A stretch of 46,662 nt of DNA from Gammaproteobacteria bacterium (GCA_030430155.1 JAUIFV010000015.1:1-46662); one strand, 5' to 3'. Positions 17,397 through 26,748 are shown, counted from the stretch's first letter. Notes: generated from the sequence alone by a model not told the origin. Numbers and translations: made by a program.

Positions 17397-18757
17397 GCGG
17401 CCTCCTGGTCGCGGTCGATGACCACCCGCCCGCGCAGTGAATTGGCCAGCGCCTCGGTGATCTCGATATCGACGAAGTGACCGACCAGACGCGGCGGACC
17501 GTCGAAGTTGACCACCCGGTTGTTTTCGGTGCGGCCGCACAGCTGCTGCGGATTCTTGCGGCTCGGCCCCTCCACCAGCACCTGCTCGACGCGGCCCACC
17601 ATGGCCTTGGAGATGGCGCGCGCCTGCTTGTCCAGCAGCGCCTGCAGCCGCGCCAATCGGGCCTTCTTCTCTGCCATGGTCACCGGATCGGGCAGGTTGG
17701 CGGCCGGGGTGCCGGGGCGCTTGGAGTAGATGAAGGAGAAGCTCTGATCGAAACCGATGTCTTCCACGAGTTTCAAGGTGGCGGCAAAGTCGGCCTCGGT
17801 TTCGCCGGGAAAGCCGACGATGAAGTCCGAGGAGATGGTGATGTCCGGCCGCACCTTGCGCAGCTTGCGGATCTTCTGCTTGAACTCAAGCACGGTGTGG
17901 CCGCGCTTCATCGCCGCCAGGATGCGGTCGGAGCCGGCCTGCACTGGCAGGTGCAGGTGATTGACCAGGGTCGGGGTTTCGGCAAAGGCCTGCACCAGCG
18001 AGTCGTCAAACTCCAACGGATTGGAGGTGGTAAAGCGGATCCGCCCGATGCCCGGCAGCTGGGCGACGAACTGGATCAGCAGACCCAGATCACAGACCCC
18101 GCCGTCTTCCATCGCGCCGCGATAGGCGTTGACGTTCTGCCCCAGCAGGGTGATCTCCTTGACCCCCTGCTCGGCCAGCTGGGCGACCTCGGCAATCACA
18201 TCGTCGAAGGGACGCGAGATCTCCTCGCCGCGGGTGTAGGGCACCACGCAATAGCTGCAGTATTTGCTGCAGCCTTCCATGATCGAGACAAACGCGGTCG
18301 CGCCTTCGGCGCGCGGCTCGGGCAGGCGATCGAACTTCTCGATCTCGGGGAATGAAATATCCACTTGGCCACGCTGACCGCCACGAGCCTGCTCGACCAT
18401 CTGCGGTAGTCGGTGCAGGGTCTGCGGACCGAAGACCAGATCGACGTAGGGCGCACGCTGAATGATCGCCTCACCTTCCTGCGAGGCAACGCAGCCGCCG
18501 ACGCCGATGACCAGCCCCGGATTGGCCTGCTTGAGGCTCTTCCAGCGGCCCAGCTGCGAGAACACCTTCTCCTGCGCTTTTTCGCGGATCGAGCAGGTGT
18601 TGATCAGGATCACGTCGGCCTCGGCCTCATCCTGGGTCAGCTGCAGGCCGTGGGAGTCGGCGAGCACGTCGGCCATCTTCGACGAGTCGTACTCGTTCAT
18701 CTGACAGCCCTGGGTCTTGATAAACAGCTTGCGCGGCTTGGCTGGGGAGCTTTCCAT
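17393..18757 (-). CDS. miaB: tRNA-2-methylthio-N6-isopentenyladenosine synthase MiaB
   Basis: 454 residues. MiaB adds the methylthio group to i6A37 in tRNA. N-terminal cluster ligands are Cys18, Cys55 and Cys89; the radical SAM motif CSKYCSYC is at 163-170 in the typical [19 protein letters not shown]-terminal TRAM domain starts near 375 ([21 protein letters not shown]). First gene of the miaB-ybeZ-ybeY-corC run, so the promoter should lie in 18758-18891, a gap shared with the divergent transglycosylase gene. Confidence 0.96.
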   Translation of the reverse strand: MESSPAKPRKLFIKTQGCQMNEYDSSKMADVLADSHGLQLTQDEAEADVILINTCSIREKAQEKVFSQLGRWKSLKQANPGLVIGVGGCVASQEGEAIIQRAPYVDLVFGPQTLHRLPQMVEQARGGQRGQVDISFPEIEKFDRLPEPRAEGATAFVSIMEGCSKYCSYCVVPYTRGEEISRPFDDVIAEVAQLAEQGVKEITLLGQNVNAYRGAMEDGGVCDLGLLIQFVAQLPGIGRIRFTTSNPLEFDDSLVQAFAETPTLVNHLHLPVQAGSDRILAAMKRGHTVLEFKQKIRKLRKVRPDITISSDFIVGFPGETEADFAATLKLVEDIGFDQSFSFIYSKRPGTPAANLPDPVTMAEKKARLARLQALLDKQARAISKAMVGRVEQVLVEGPSRKNPQQLCGRTENNRVVNFDGPPRLVGHFVDIEITEALANSLRGRVVIDRDQEAA

Positions 18758-18891
18758 GGATTTCGTTGTCTGTGTCTAGCCGGCCATTGTAGAACGCCGG
18801 ACACATTCTCGCAGCAGTTGTCAAGCATTCGGCGCGTGTTAGTTGGCAAACGGGTCGATTTGTCAGACACTTGCCAGGAGTTCGTCAGGTA

Positions 18892-19566
18892 ATGCCTCAA
18901 GTGTCAACACTGGTAACCACGTTCAAGGGTCTGTTGATTGCCGCCGCGCTATGCGGCGCGACCGCGTTGGCCGGCAATGTCTACAAGTACACCGACCGCA
19001 ACGGGGTGACCGTCTACACCAATATCAAGCCGCGCGGCGTGGCCAAGCTGAAGGTGATCCGGGTTTATTGCCCGGCCTGCGATGTCACCTCCACCGTGGA
19101 CTGGACCGCCACCGGCCTCAACGTCGACGCGTTCCGCGATCAGGTCCGCAAGGCGGCCGCTACCCAGGGCGTGGACGAGGCGTTGGTACGCGCGGTGATC
19201 CACGCCGAAAGCGCCTTCAATCCCAAGGCGCTTTCCCCCGCCGGCGCACAGGGTCTGATGCAGTTGATTCCTTCTACCGCAGCGATGTATGGCGTGACCA
19301 ACTCCTATGACGCCGACCAGAACATCGTCGCCGGGGTCAAGCATCTGCGCATGCTGCTGGACATGTTCGACGGCGACCTGCGTCTGGTCACCGCCGGCTA
19401 CAACGCCGGTGAGAACGCGGTGCTGCGCTGGGGCGGCGTGCCGCCCTACGACGAGACCCGGGTCTATGTGGAACGGGTCGCCATCCTGCACAAGCGCTAT
19501 CGCAGCGAGCTGGGTCTGGACGCGCCGAAAGCTGGTGCACCGGCCTTGGCCAGCGTTTCGCCTTAG
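18892..19566 (+). CDS. Lytic transglycosylase with N-terminal DUF4124-like segment
   Basis: 224 residues from the ATG at 18892 (AGGAG 11 bases upstream). Signal peptide to about residue 28 (ALAGN). Then VYKYTDRNGVTVYTNIKP, the DUF4124 pattern, and a CPAC pair. The SLT catalytic domain starts near 95: IHAESAFNPKALSPAGAQGL has the ES dyad with the catalytic Glu, followed by MQLIPSTA and NIVAGVKHLRMLL, AGYNAGENAV and YVERV. It should cleave peptidoglycan in the periplasm, leaving anhydro-muropeptides. Its stop overlaps the stop of the opposite-strand gene by 3 bases within TTAG. Confidence 0.9.
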   Translation: MPQVSTLVTTFKGLLIAAALCGATALAGNVYKYTDRNGVTVYTNIKPRGVAKLKVIRVYCPACDVTSTVDWTATGLNVDAFRDQVRKAAATQGVDEALVRAVIHAESAFNPKALSPAGAQGLMQLIPSTAAMYGVTNSYDADQNIVAGVKHLRMLLDMFDGDLRLVTAGYNAGENAVLRWGGVPPYDETRVYVERVAILHKRYRSELGLDAPKAGAPALASVSP

Positions 19567-19787
19567 ACGAACCAGTATTCCCAAATCAGCGCTGTCAGCA
19601 CCGCGCTGCAGATCAGCCAGCAGGCGAAGATGTAGCTGTAGCCGATGCGCCGGGCCTGCTCGGACGGTGTTCGGCGCTGGGCTTCGCCGCTGCGGCCGAC
19701 GATGGCGGTGACCAGCTGCAGCAGCAGGTAGCCGGCAATCAGCGCCAGGCCGGCGGCAATCGCGAGGGCCACAATGATTCGGATCAT
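19563..19787 (-). CDS. Small two-helix membrane protein
   Basis: 74 residues from the ATG at 19787, which has a strong GGAGG 6 bases upstream; the longer frame to 19988 only overlaps the peptidase gene. Two hydrophobic helices (IVALAIAAGLALIAGYLLLQL at about 4-25 and IFACWLICSAVLTALIWEYW at about 53-72) flank a basic loop (RSGEAQRRTPSEQARR). Function unknown. It lies 46 bases after the S9 peptidase, probably in the same transcript, and converges on the transglycosylase. Confidence 0.7.
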   Translation of the reverse strand: MIRIIVALAIAAGLALIAGYLLLQLVTAIVGRSGEAQRRTPSEQARRIGYSYIFACWLICSAVLTALIWEYWFV

Positions 19788-19833
19788 CCCAGCCTCCTGC
19801 GCATCCCGATGCGCGGTCGCGCCCGCGCACTCA

Positions 19834-21888
19834 TCAATCAGCCTCGCCCATATACTGCGCGAGCCAGCGCTCCACCTCGCGGTGCCACTGCACCGAGTTG
19901 CGCGGCTTGAGCACCCAGTGATTCTCGTCCGGGAACTGCAGGAAGCGGCTCTCGATACCCATCCGTTGCAGCGCGGTGAAGGTGGCAATACCCTGCTCGA
20001 AGGGCACCCGGAAATCCTGCTGGCCGTGGATCACCAGCATCGGCGTGCGCCACTGCGCGAGCAGATTGATCGGATTGTATTTCTCGAAGTTGGCGGCGAC
20101 CCGATGCTGCGGCCCGCCATGCTCCCATTCCACGAACCATAGCTCCTCGGTGGACCAGGCCATGAAGCGGTTGTCGAGTATGCCGTCGTGGTTGACGATG
20201 CAGTCGAAGCGGTCGGCCCAGGCGCCGGCGATCCAGTTCATCATGTAGCCGCCGTAGGAGGCGCCCAGCGCGCAGGCGCGATCGCCGTCAATGAAGGCGT
20301 AGCTTTGGGTGGCGTGGGCCAGCCCTTTCTGTAAGTCGACCAGCGGTTTGCCGCCCCAGTCGCCGGTGATCGAGTCAGTGAAGGCCTGGCCGTAGCCGGT
20401 AGAGCCGTGGAAATCGATGAAGACCACCGCGTAGCCCTGGCCCGCGTAGGTCTGCGGATTCCAGCGGTAGTGGAAGTGATTGCCCATCGAGCCCTGCGGA
20501 CCGCCGTGGACGATGAAGGCCAGCGGGTAGCGCTGCCCCTGCTCATAGCCAACCGGCTTGACTACCCAACCGTGCACCAACTCGTCGTTCCAGCCGGCGA
20601 ACTTGAACTGCTCGGCGGCGCCGAACTGCAACTCGGCCATCGCCGCCGCGTTGACCTGGGTATGGCGAACCACCGGACCACCGCGCAGCGAGACGCTGTA
20701 CAAGTCCACCGGACTGGACAGATCGTCGCGCTCAAACAGCACCCGCTTGCCGCTGACCGCAAAGCCGCCCACCCAGCCGTCGCCGCTGAGCGCGGTGGCC
20801 CTGCCGCTGGCCACATCGATGGCAAACAGCCGCGAATGGCCCAGATCGTTGGCGGTTACCAGCAGAGTCTTGCCGTCGTGGCTGAAGGCCAGCGAACCCG
20901 GCGAACGGTCCCAGACCGGAGCCACTTCGCGGGTGGCGCCGCTGGCCAGATCGCGCAGCAGGATGCGCTGACGGTCGGCCTCGAATCCCGGCTTGCTCAT
21001 GGCCAGCCAGGCCAGCGACTTGCCGTCGGGTGAGAACACCGGGCTGGCGTCGCCCGCCGGATTGTCAGCGGTGAGGTTGCGCGGCGGCGCCGAACCGTCC
21101 AAAGGCACTTGCCAGAGGTCGAAATTGGTCGACCAGGGCTCGCTCTTGCCCGCCACGCGCAGGGCGAAAACCGCGGACTGGCCGTCCGGGCTGGGAGTGT
21201 AGTCGCCGTCGCCGCCGAAGGGCTGGCTGTGCACGTCGCCGTCCAGGCCGACCGACAACCGCCGTAGCGCCTGATCACCCAGTGCATCCTCGTCCAGCGT
21301 TGCGGAATAGAGATGATTCTGGCGACCGTCCTTCCAGGCGTCCCAATGGCGGATGAATAGTCGGTCGTAGACTTGCCCTGTGACTTCAGCCTCGGCCTGC
21401 GCCTTGCTGCGCTGCACAGTGCAAGCGATATCGGCGCAGTCCGGGAACACCGCCAGCGAGAGCAGCAGCTGCTTGCCGCCAGGCACCACGTCGAAGCTCA
21501 ACACATCGATGCTCAGATTGGTCACCGCGACCGCCTCACCGGGTGCGTTCAGATCCAGCCGATGCACCTGCGAGCTGCCGCTGCGCGAGGACAGAAAATA
21601 CAGGCTGGCGCCGTCGGCGGAGAAGCGCGGGCTACCGCTGCCGAAGGCGGTCAGTGGGCGCGGCTGGGCGTCTTCGGCCAGCAGCGACAGCGCCCAAATC
21701 CGGGTCTGACCCTTGTTCGCCTCCATGTCGGTCTCGCGCAGGGCGTAGACCGCCAGCGAGCCATCGGAGGAAACCTGCACATCAGACAGCCGTTTGAGCC
21801 GCACCAGCGCGTCGGCGTCGAAGGGGCGTGCGAGCGCTGAACTGCCGAGCAAGGCCAGGATCAGTAAGGAGGTTAGCAGGCTGCGCAT
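19834..21888 (-). CDS. S9-family serine peptidase (prolyl oligopeptidase / DPP-like), exported
   Basis: 684 residues from the ATG at 21888, which begins a signal peptide (RSLLTSLLILALLGSSALA). The frame extends to 22347 but that part is antisense to the neighbouring kinase gene. Residues of about 30-420 form a beta-propeller with WD40/TolB-like blades (FSADGASLYFLSSRSGSSQ, FSPDGKSLAWLA, FSHDGKTLLVTA). The alpha/beta-hydrolase domain has the nucleophile in GASYGGY (Ser544), Asp625 in HGQQDFRVP and His657 in DENHWVL. It should cut short peptides, likely dipeptides, in the periplasm as in the DPP5-like group. Probably shares a transcript with the 74-residue membrane protein. Confidence 0.92.
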   Translation of the reverse strand: MRSLLTSLLILALLGSSALARPFDADALVRLKRLSDVQVSSDGSLAVYALRETDMEANKGQTRIWALSLLAEDAQPRPLTAFGSGSPRFSADGASLYFLSSRSGSSQVHRLDLNAPGEAVAVTNLSIDVLSFDVVPGGKQLLLSLAVFPDCADIACTVQRSKAQAEAEVTGQVYDRLFIRHWDAWKDGRQNHLYSATLDEDALGDQALRRLSVGLDGDVHSQPFGGDGDYTPSPDGQSAVFALRVAGKSEPWSTNFDLWQVPLDGSAPPRNLTADNPAGDASPVFSPDGKSLAWLAMSKPGFEADRQRILLRDLASGATREVAPVWDRSPGSLAFSHDGKTLLVTANDLGHSRLFAIDVASGRATALSGDGWVGGFAVSGKRVLFERDDLSSPVDLYSVSLRGGPVVRHTQVNAAAMAELQFGAAEQFKFAGWNDELVHGWVVKPVGYEQGQRYPLAFIVHGGPQGSMGNHFHYRWNPQTYAGQGYAVVFIDFHGSTGYGQAFTDSITGDWGGKPLVDLQKGLAHATQSYAFIDGDRACALGASYGGYMMNWIAGAWADRFDCIVNHDGILDNRFMAWSTEELWFVEWEHGGPQHRVAANFEKYNPINLLAQWRTPMLVIHGQQDFRVPFEQGIATFTALQRMGIESRFLQFPDENHWVLKPRNSVQWHREVERWLAQYMGEAD

Positions 21889-21960
21889 GGGCCATCCCCA
21901 GCAGTGATGAACAGCCGCCGATAGTACACTGCGACTCCGCCAGCGTTCGCGCAATCCACC

Positions 21961-22980
21961 ATGAGCGTCGACCCCGACAGCCCCATCCTGAGCACGCTGG
22001 ACGCCCTCGGCGCGCTGGTCGCATTGGTGCAGCCGGACGGCCGCGTGCAGTGGCTGAATGCGGCGCTGACCGAGGCCGGCGGCGCTCGCCGCTGGCTGGG
22101 TCAGCCGCTGCCGGAACTGCTCGACCAGCCCCAGGTCGCGCCGCTGCTTAGCCGGGCGCTGGAGGCCCAGCAAACCACCCTGTCGCGGCACTTGCAGGCC
22201 AGTCTGGACGGCAACAGCAGCTTGGCGCTGGATATCCGGGTGACGCCGATACGGGATCGGGACAGCGAATTGCTGCTGGTGGAGCTGCAGCCGTCGGTGG
22301 CGAATGCCGGCGCCAGCGCCACCGCCTTCGGCCGTATGATCGCCCACGAGGTGCGCAACCCCTTAGGCGCCATCCGCGGTGCAGCACAGCTGCTGGCGCG
22401 CGCGGCGCCGGATCATCAGGCCGGCGAGCTGGCCGAGCTGATCGTCGAGGAAACCCAGCGCATCGATGGTCTGGTCGCCCAGCTGCACGGCGGACCCAGC
22501 GTCAGCAATCCGGTCTCGATCAACGTGCATCGGGTCACCGAGCACGTCTGCCAGCTGGCCCAGGCCGAGTTCGGCGACCAGCTCAGCCTGACCCGCGACT
22601 ACGACCCCAGCCTGCCGGAACTGCCCCTGGACCACCCGCGGCTGGTACAGGCCTTACTCAACCTGGTTCGCAATGCCGCGCAGGCCGGGGCTAACCGAGT
22701 CATCGTCCGCACCCGCGCCGACCATCATCAGCGCATCGCCGGGCAGATGCAGCGTCTGGTGCTGCGAGTGGAAGTGGAAGACAACGGTCCCGGCATTCCG
22801 CCACAGCGGCAGTCGCGGGTGCTGCAGGCCGGCTACTCCGGGCGCGCCGACGGCAGCGGCCTGGGCCTGACCGTGGTCGACAGCGTGGCCCGCGAACACC
22901 ACGGCGAGATGAGTTTTGACAGTCGGCCGGGGTGTACGCGGTTTCGGTTGCGGTTGCCTGTCGGTCGGGCTCAGGGCTGA
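21961..22980 (+). CDS. NtrB-like (GlnL) histidine kinase
   Basis: 339 residues, soluble. A PAS-like domain covers about 10-110. The H-box MIAHEVRNPLGAIRGAAQLL carries the phospho-accepting His129. N box LVRNAAQAGA and G boxes DNGPGIP and DGSGLGL follow. This is the NtrB layout, but no ntrC follows in the same direction; the next regulator is on the opposite strand in another operon. The F box is abnormal (RVLQAGYSGRADGSGLGL without the usual FxPF). The TGA stop lies inside heptamer array L4, and the last residues GRAQG are partly array-coded. Divergent from the S9 peptidase with a 72-base gap. Confidence 0.82.
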   Translation: MSVDPDSPILSTLDALGALVALVQPDGRVQWLNAALTEAGGARRWLGQPLPELLDQPQVAPLLSRALEAQQTTLSRHLQASLDGNSSLALDIRVTPIRDRDSELLLVELQPSVANAGASATAFGRMIAHEVRNPLGAIRGAAQLLARAAPDHQAGELAELIVEETQRIDGLVAQLHGGPSVSNPVSINVHRVTEHVCQLAQAEFGDQLSLTRDYDPSLPELPLDHPRLVQALLNLVRNAAQAGANRVIVRTRADHHQRIAGQMQRLVLRVEVEDNGPGIPPQRQSRVLQAGYSGRADGSGLGLTVVDSVAREHHGEMSFDSRPGCTRFRLRLPVGRAQG

Positions 22981-23146
22981 GGGCTGGGACGAAGAAAAGG
23001 GCTGAGGGCTGAGGGCTGAGGAAAAGAGTCTCCTCGTCGAAGCGCTCTCTTGCTTGGCCCATAATCGCACCGAGAGCCTGCATCGAAGCCAAAAAGCTCC
23101 GATCTCGCCTCAGCCCGCTCTTCCTCAGCCCTCAGCCCTCAGCCCT
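22973..23146. repeat. Heptamer array L4 between two convergent kinase genes
   Basis: Left arm: AGGGCTG units at 22973, 22980, 22998, 23005 and 23012. Right arm: CAGCCCT units at 23126, 23133 and 23140, the inverted complement. The stops of both flanking genes (TGA at 22978-22980; TGA read from 23127-23125) are formed by the AGGGC-TGA junction of the repeat. The core includes GAGGAAAAGAG and its partner GCTCTTCCTC near the ends. Confidence 0.88.
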
Positions 23147-24492
23147 AGACCCGGAACAGGCACCGCCAGCACCGCTCGGCAACCGCTGCGGTCCTTGCGG
23201 TTGACCAGATTGACCCAGCCGCCGTGCGCTTCGGCGATTTGTCGGGACAGGACCAGGCCGATGCCGGAGCCGCCGGGCTTGGTGGTGAAAAAGGGGACGA
23301 ACAGGTTTTCGGTACGGGACAGGCCGGGGCCTTCGTCGATCACTTCGATCTCGATCGCGCCGCCGCGCTGGGCCCAGCTCAGCTGCACGCTGCCGCCGCT
23401 GCTGGCCGATGCTTCGGCGGCGTTCTTGACCAGGTTGATCAGCGCCTGCTCCAGCTGATCGGGGTCGGCCTCGATCTGCACGTCATCACAGGGCAGCACC
23501 TGTACCGGCACGCGCTGCTCCAGCTGGCCCACTCGTTCCACCAGCGGTTTGAGCGACAGGCTGACCAGATCCGGCGGCGGCAGTCGGGCCAGGGTGGTGT
23601 AACCGGTCATGAACCGGGTCAGCGCCTGGGCGCGCGATCCGATCAAGGCCAGACCGCCCTGCACGTCCTCGTGCCATTCGGCATCGGCCTCGACCCGTTC
23701 GCACATCCGCTCCAGGGTTTCGGCCATCGATTTGATCGGCGCCAGCGAGTTGTTCAACTCGTGCCCCAGCACCCGGATCAGCCGCTGCCAGGTCTGTCGC
23801 TCTTCTTCGCGCAGGGCGCGAGAGAGATCGGTGATCACCAGCAGCTGATGGGGCAAACCGCCCTGGCGAAACTGCGCCCGGCGCACTTCGAAACTGCCGG
23901 CGCGACCGGGGAAGCTGCGCCTGATGGTGACCGGCGAAGGCCCCTCCAGCACCTCAGCCACACCGAGCTCGACGGCGCTGCGGCCCTGCGCCGCGGCGCG
24001 CTTGACCCCAAGCAGGCGCTCGGCGGCCGGGTTGATGAGCTTCAGCCTACCGCCATCGTCGAAGGCCAAAATGGCGAAATCGATGTTGGCCAACACCTTG
24101 GTCAGCAGCACCAGGGTTTCTTCCACCTGCAGGCGCTGCTCACGCAGCGTCTGCGCCAGCGTGTTGACTTCCCAAACCACGTCGCCCATGGCATCACCGC
24201 GATGAGCGCGGGTGCCGCGCAGACTGTAGTCCCCCTCGCGCAGCGCTTCGAGCAGATTGGACAGGGTGTAGAGCGGAAACACCACCCGGTTGCGCAGCGC
24301 ATAGGCGCCCCACAGCCAGATGATCGGCAGCAGAGCTATCAGCATCCAGCGCAAATCGCCCTCAGGCGAGCCGAACACCAGCAAGGCCAGCGCCAACAGC
24401 GCCGCCGGCAGCCCGGTCATCAACGCCGCCTGCCAGAGCTTGCGCTCGAAGGCGGCACCGCCGGTGGGGGCTAGTTTAGGTTGGGGGCGCAT
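23125..24492 (-). CDS. NtrY-like membrane sensor histidine kinase
   Basis: 455 residues. Two membrane helices (about 22-41 and 49-65) with a very short periplasmic loop, a HAMP-like segment (VVFPLYTLSNLLEALREGDY), a PAS domain (about 120-225) and a HisKA region with VLGHELNNSLAPIKSMAETL (His244). The ATPase domain has NLVKNAAEA, DEGPGLS, LFVPFFTTKPGGSGIGL. The short external loop suggests sensing within or at the membrane. Its partner should be the sigma-54 regulator at 24633-26024 just upstream in the same direction. The last codons (GLGLRAEG) run into heptamer array L4. Last gene of the permease block. Confidence 0.9.
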   Translation of the reverse strand: MRPQPKLAPTGGAAFERKLWQAALMTGLPAALLALALLVFGSPEGDLRWMLIALLPIIWLWGAYALRNRVVFPLYTLSNLLEALREGDYSLRGTRAHRGDAMGDVVWEVNTLAQTLREQRLQVEETLVLLTKVLANIDFAILAFDDGGRLKLINPAAERLLGVKRAAAQGRSAVELGVAEVLEGPSPVTIRRSFPGRAGSFEVRRAQFRQGGLPHQLLVITDLSRALREEERQTWQRLIRVLGHELNNSLAPIKSMAETLERMCERVEADAEWHEDVQGGLALIGSRAQALTRFMTGYTTLARLPPPDLVSLSLKPLVERVGQLEQRVPVQVLPCDDVQIEADPDQLEQALINLVKNAAEASASSGGSVQLSWAQRGGAIEIEVIDEGPGLSRTENLFVPFFTTKPGGSGIGLVLSRQIAEAHGGWVNLVNRKDRSGCRAVLAVPVPGLGLRAEG

Positions 24493-24550
24493 GGCGAGTT
24501 GTAGGGGTGGTGAAGGTCATCGGGCAAGTTGGCTCTTTGAGTCGTGGGTG

Positions 24551-24631
24551 AGGGCCCAGGGCGCAGGGCCCAGGGCCCAGGAAAGGCGCGCTCCGACGGA
24601 CGTGGGCCCTGAGCCCTGGGCCCTGTGCCCT
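24551..24631. repeat. Heptamer array L5: single clean stem-loop between regulator and kinase
   Basis: Left arm AGGGCCC/AGGGCGC/AGGGCCC/AGGGCCC at 24551-24578; right arm GGGCCCT/GAGCCCT/GGGCCCT/GTGCCCT at 24604-24631; a core of about 25 bases between. The arms pair along about 28 bases with few mismatches. The array ends one base before the TAG stop codon of the regulator gene (24633). Confidence 0.88.
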
Positions 24632-24632
24632 G

Positions 24633-26024
24633 CTAAGACGCCTCAATCCCATACTTCTCCAACCTCCGATACAGCGCCGCGCGACTCAACCCTAAGGCAT
24701 CAGCGGCGTGGCTCAGGTTGTTGCTGCTGCGGACCAGGGCCTGGCGGATCAGGACCTCTTCGGCGGCGTCCAGGGTCATGCCTTCCATGCCGCCTGAATT
24801 GGCCGTCTCGGCGCGGCTGCCGGAGCCCTTCAGCTGCAGGTCGTCGGCGTCGATCTGGCTGCCGCTGGCCATCAGCACGGCCCGCTCCAGGATGTGGTTG
24901 AGCTCGCGGACGTTGCCCGGCCATCCGTAGCGGCGCAGCGCGCTCTGTGCGCTGGCCGACAGGCTCATGCCGTCGCGGCGATAGCGCTCGGCGTGGCTGT
25001 GCAGGAAGCGCTGGGCGAGCAGCAGGATGTCGCCCTCGCGCTCGCGCAGCGGCGGCAGGCGGATCTCCACGGTGTTGAGCCTGAACAGCAGATCCTGCCG
25101 AAAGCGCGATTCACCGATCAGCGCGTCCAGGTCGGCGTTGGTCGCCGAGACCACGCGCACGTCCACGCCGACGGTGCGCGAAGAGCCGACCCGCTCGAAC
25201 TCGCCGTCCTCCAGCACTCGAAGCAGCTTGGCCTGCTGCGACAGCGGGATGTTGCCGATCTCGTCCAGAAACAACGAACCGCCGTCGGCCAGCTCGAAAC
25301 GGCCGATGCGGTCGGCTTTGGCGTCGGTGAAGGCGCCGCGCACGTGACCGAACATTTCGCTTTCGAAAATATGCTCGCTGATGCCGCCCATGTTGACCTT
25401 GATAAAGGCCTGATCGCTGCGCTTTGATCGCTGATGGATCAGCTCGGCCAGATCGCTCTTTCCCGTGCCGTTTTCACCGGTAATCAGCACGTTGGCGTCG
25501 GCGGGAGCGACCCTGTCGACCATAGTCATCACCCGTCGCATCACCGCGCTTTCGGCGATGAACTCGCCGGAGTCGGCGCGCTCGTCGGCCTTGAGGATGT
25601 CGTTTTCGGCCTGCAGCCGATTGGCCTTGCGCCGCGCCTGACCGAGGTCGATCTGATTGCGCAGCACGCTGAGCAGTCGGTGGTTGTCCCAGGGCTTTTC
25701 GACGAAGTCGCCGGCACCGGCGCGGATCGCCTGCACCGCCAGATCAATGGTTCCCCAAGCGGTCATCACCACCATCGGCAGGTCGGCATCCAGCTCGCGC
25801 AGCTTGGCGATCAGATCCAGCCCTTCCTGCCCTGAGGTGGTGTCGCGGGTGTAGTTCAGATCCAACAGGGCAGCGGCGAAGGCCTTGCTGCGCACCGCCT
25901 CGATGGCCTCGTCGGGATCGGATACGGTCACCGTGGCGAAGCCTTCGGACTTGAGCATCAGGCGCAGGGCCTGGAGTACGTCGCGCTGGTCGTCGGCGAT
26001 CAGGATCGGTGCGGCAGCGGTCAT
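24633..26024 (-). CDS. NtrC-family sigma-54-dependent response regulator
   Basis: 463 residues. Receiver domain with phospho-acceptor Asp55 (ALLDLNY), MTAWG and the Lys of FVEKPW. AAA+ domain: Walker A GENGTGKS (183-190), the sigma-54 contact loop GAFTDA (230-235, canonical GAFTGA), Walker [11 protein letters not shown], and an arginine-finger region. The C-terminal Fis-type helix-turn-helix ([26 protein letters not shown]) binds an enhancer. It should convert closed sigma-54 polymerase complexes to open ones. Three sigma-54 promoters in the same block, one before its own transcript (26749-26764), are the obvious targets. Its start overlaps the ABC ATPase stop by 4 bases. Confidence 0.94.
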   Translation of the reverse strand: MTAAAPILIADDQRDVLQALRLMLKSEGFATVTVSDPDEAIEAVRSKAFAAALLDLNYTRDTTSGQEGLDLIAKLRELDADLPMVVMTAWGTIDLAVQAIRAGAGDFVEKPWDNHRLLSVLRNQIDLGQARRKANRLQAENDILKADERADSGEFIAESAVMRRVMTMVDRVAPADANVLITGENGTGKSDLAELIHQRSKRSDQAFIKVNMGGISEHIFESEMFGHVRGAFTDAKADRIGRFELADGGSLFLDEIGNIPLSQQAKLLRVLEDGEFERVGSSRTVGVDVRVVSATNADLDALIGESRFRQDLLFRLNTVEIRLPPLREREGDILLLAQRFLHSHAERYRRDGMSLSASAQSALRRYGWPGNVRELNHILERAVLMASGSQIDADDLQLKGSGSRAETANSGGMEGMTLDAAEEVLIRQALVRSSNNLSHAADALGLSRAALYRRLEKYGIEAS

Positions 26025-26716
26025 TGCGCCGCCCCTTGCTCCGCCGGCTGCAGCCAGCCGTCAAACAAATCGACGCGGCGATTGCCGCGCGCGGCGTAGT
26101 CGGGATTGTGAGTGACCTGCACGATGGTCATGCCCTGCCCGTTCAGCTCGGAGAGCAGATCCATGATCATCTGGCCCTGGGTGGAGTGCAGCGCGCCGGT
26201 GGGTTCGTCGGCAAGCAGCACCTTGGGTTCGGTGATAACCGCACGCGCCACCGCGACCAGCTGCTGCTGCCCGCCGGAAAGCTGATTGGGGTAGAGGTCC
26301 TTCTTGCCGACGATCTGGAATCGGTCCAGCACGTCGCCGACCCGGGCCTTGCGCTGGGCGGCGGAGACGTCGCGGTAGCTCAGCGGCAGATCCAGGTTCT
26401 CATAGACGGTCAGATCGTCGAGCAGGTGATAGTGCTGAAAGATGAAGCCGATGTGGTCACGGGCCAGCTGCTTGCGCTGCTTCTCGCTGGCGCCGTGTAC
26501 CGCCTCACCGGCGAGCAGGTATTCGCCGCTGAACTCGCTGTCGAGCAAACCCAGGATGTTCAGCAACGAGCTCTTGCCCGATCCCGACGGCCCCATGATA
26601 GAGAGGAAATCGCCGGGATTGACGGCCAGATTGATCTGCCGCAGCACCCAACTGCGCCCGCCCTTGAGCGGATAGGATTTTTCGACGCCTTTGAGCTCAA
26701 TCACCGGATCATTCAT
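26021..26716 (-). CDS. ABC transporter ATPase (MacB/LolD type)
   Basis: 231 residues, the usual size. Walker A GPSGSGKSS (about 40-48), Q-loop FQHYHLLDDLTV, signature LSGGQQQL, Walker B VLLADEPTGALHS, then the H-loop THN. This is the MacB/LolD/FtsE-like branch that drives permeases with FtsX domains; here the partners should be the four permeases upstream in the same block. It heads a transcript with the regulator, 22-36 bases downstream of a perfect sigma-54 promoter. Confidence 0.95.
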   Translation of the reverse strand: MNDPVIELKGVEKSYPLKGGRSWVLRQINLAVNPGDFLSIMGPSGSGKSSLLNILGLLDSEFSGEYLLAGEAVHGASEKQRKQLARDHIGFIFQHYHLLDDLTVYENLDLPLSYRDVSAAQRKARVGDVLDRFQIVGKKDLYPNQLSGGQQQLVAVARAVITEPKVLLADEPTGALHSTQGQMIMDLLSELNGQGMTIVQVTHNPDYAARGNRRVDLFDGWLQPAEQGAAQ

Positions 26717-26748
26717 GCGCTTGCTCGCCTTGGAAATACCGATGGTTG

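Noticed and set aside
16374-17540. YbeZ starting at 17540
   Set aside because: The extra codons lie inside miaB in another frame and give an Arg/Gly-rich non-conserved sequence.
19834-22347. S9 peptidase with an N-terminal extension of 153 residues
   Set aside because: The extension is antisense to the NtrB-like kinase; a signal peptide starts at 21888.
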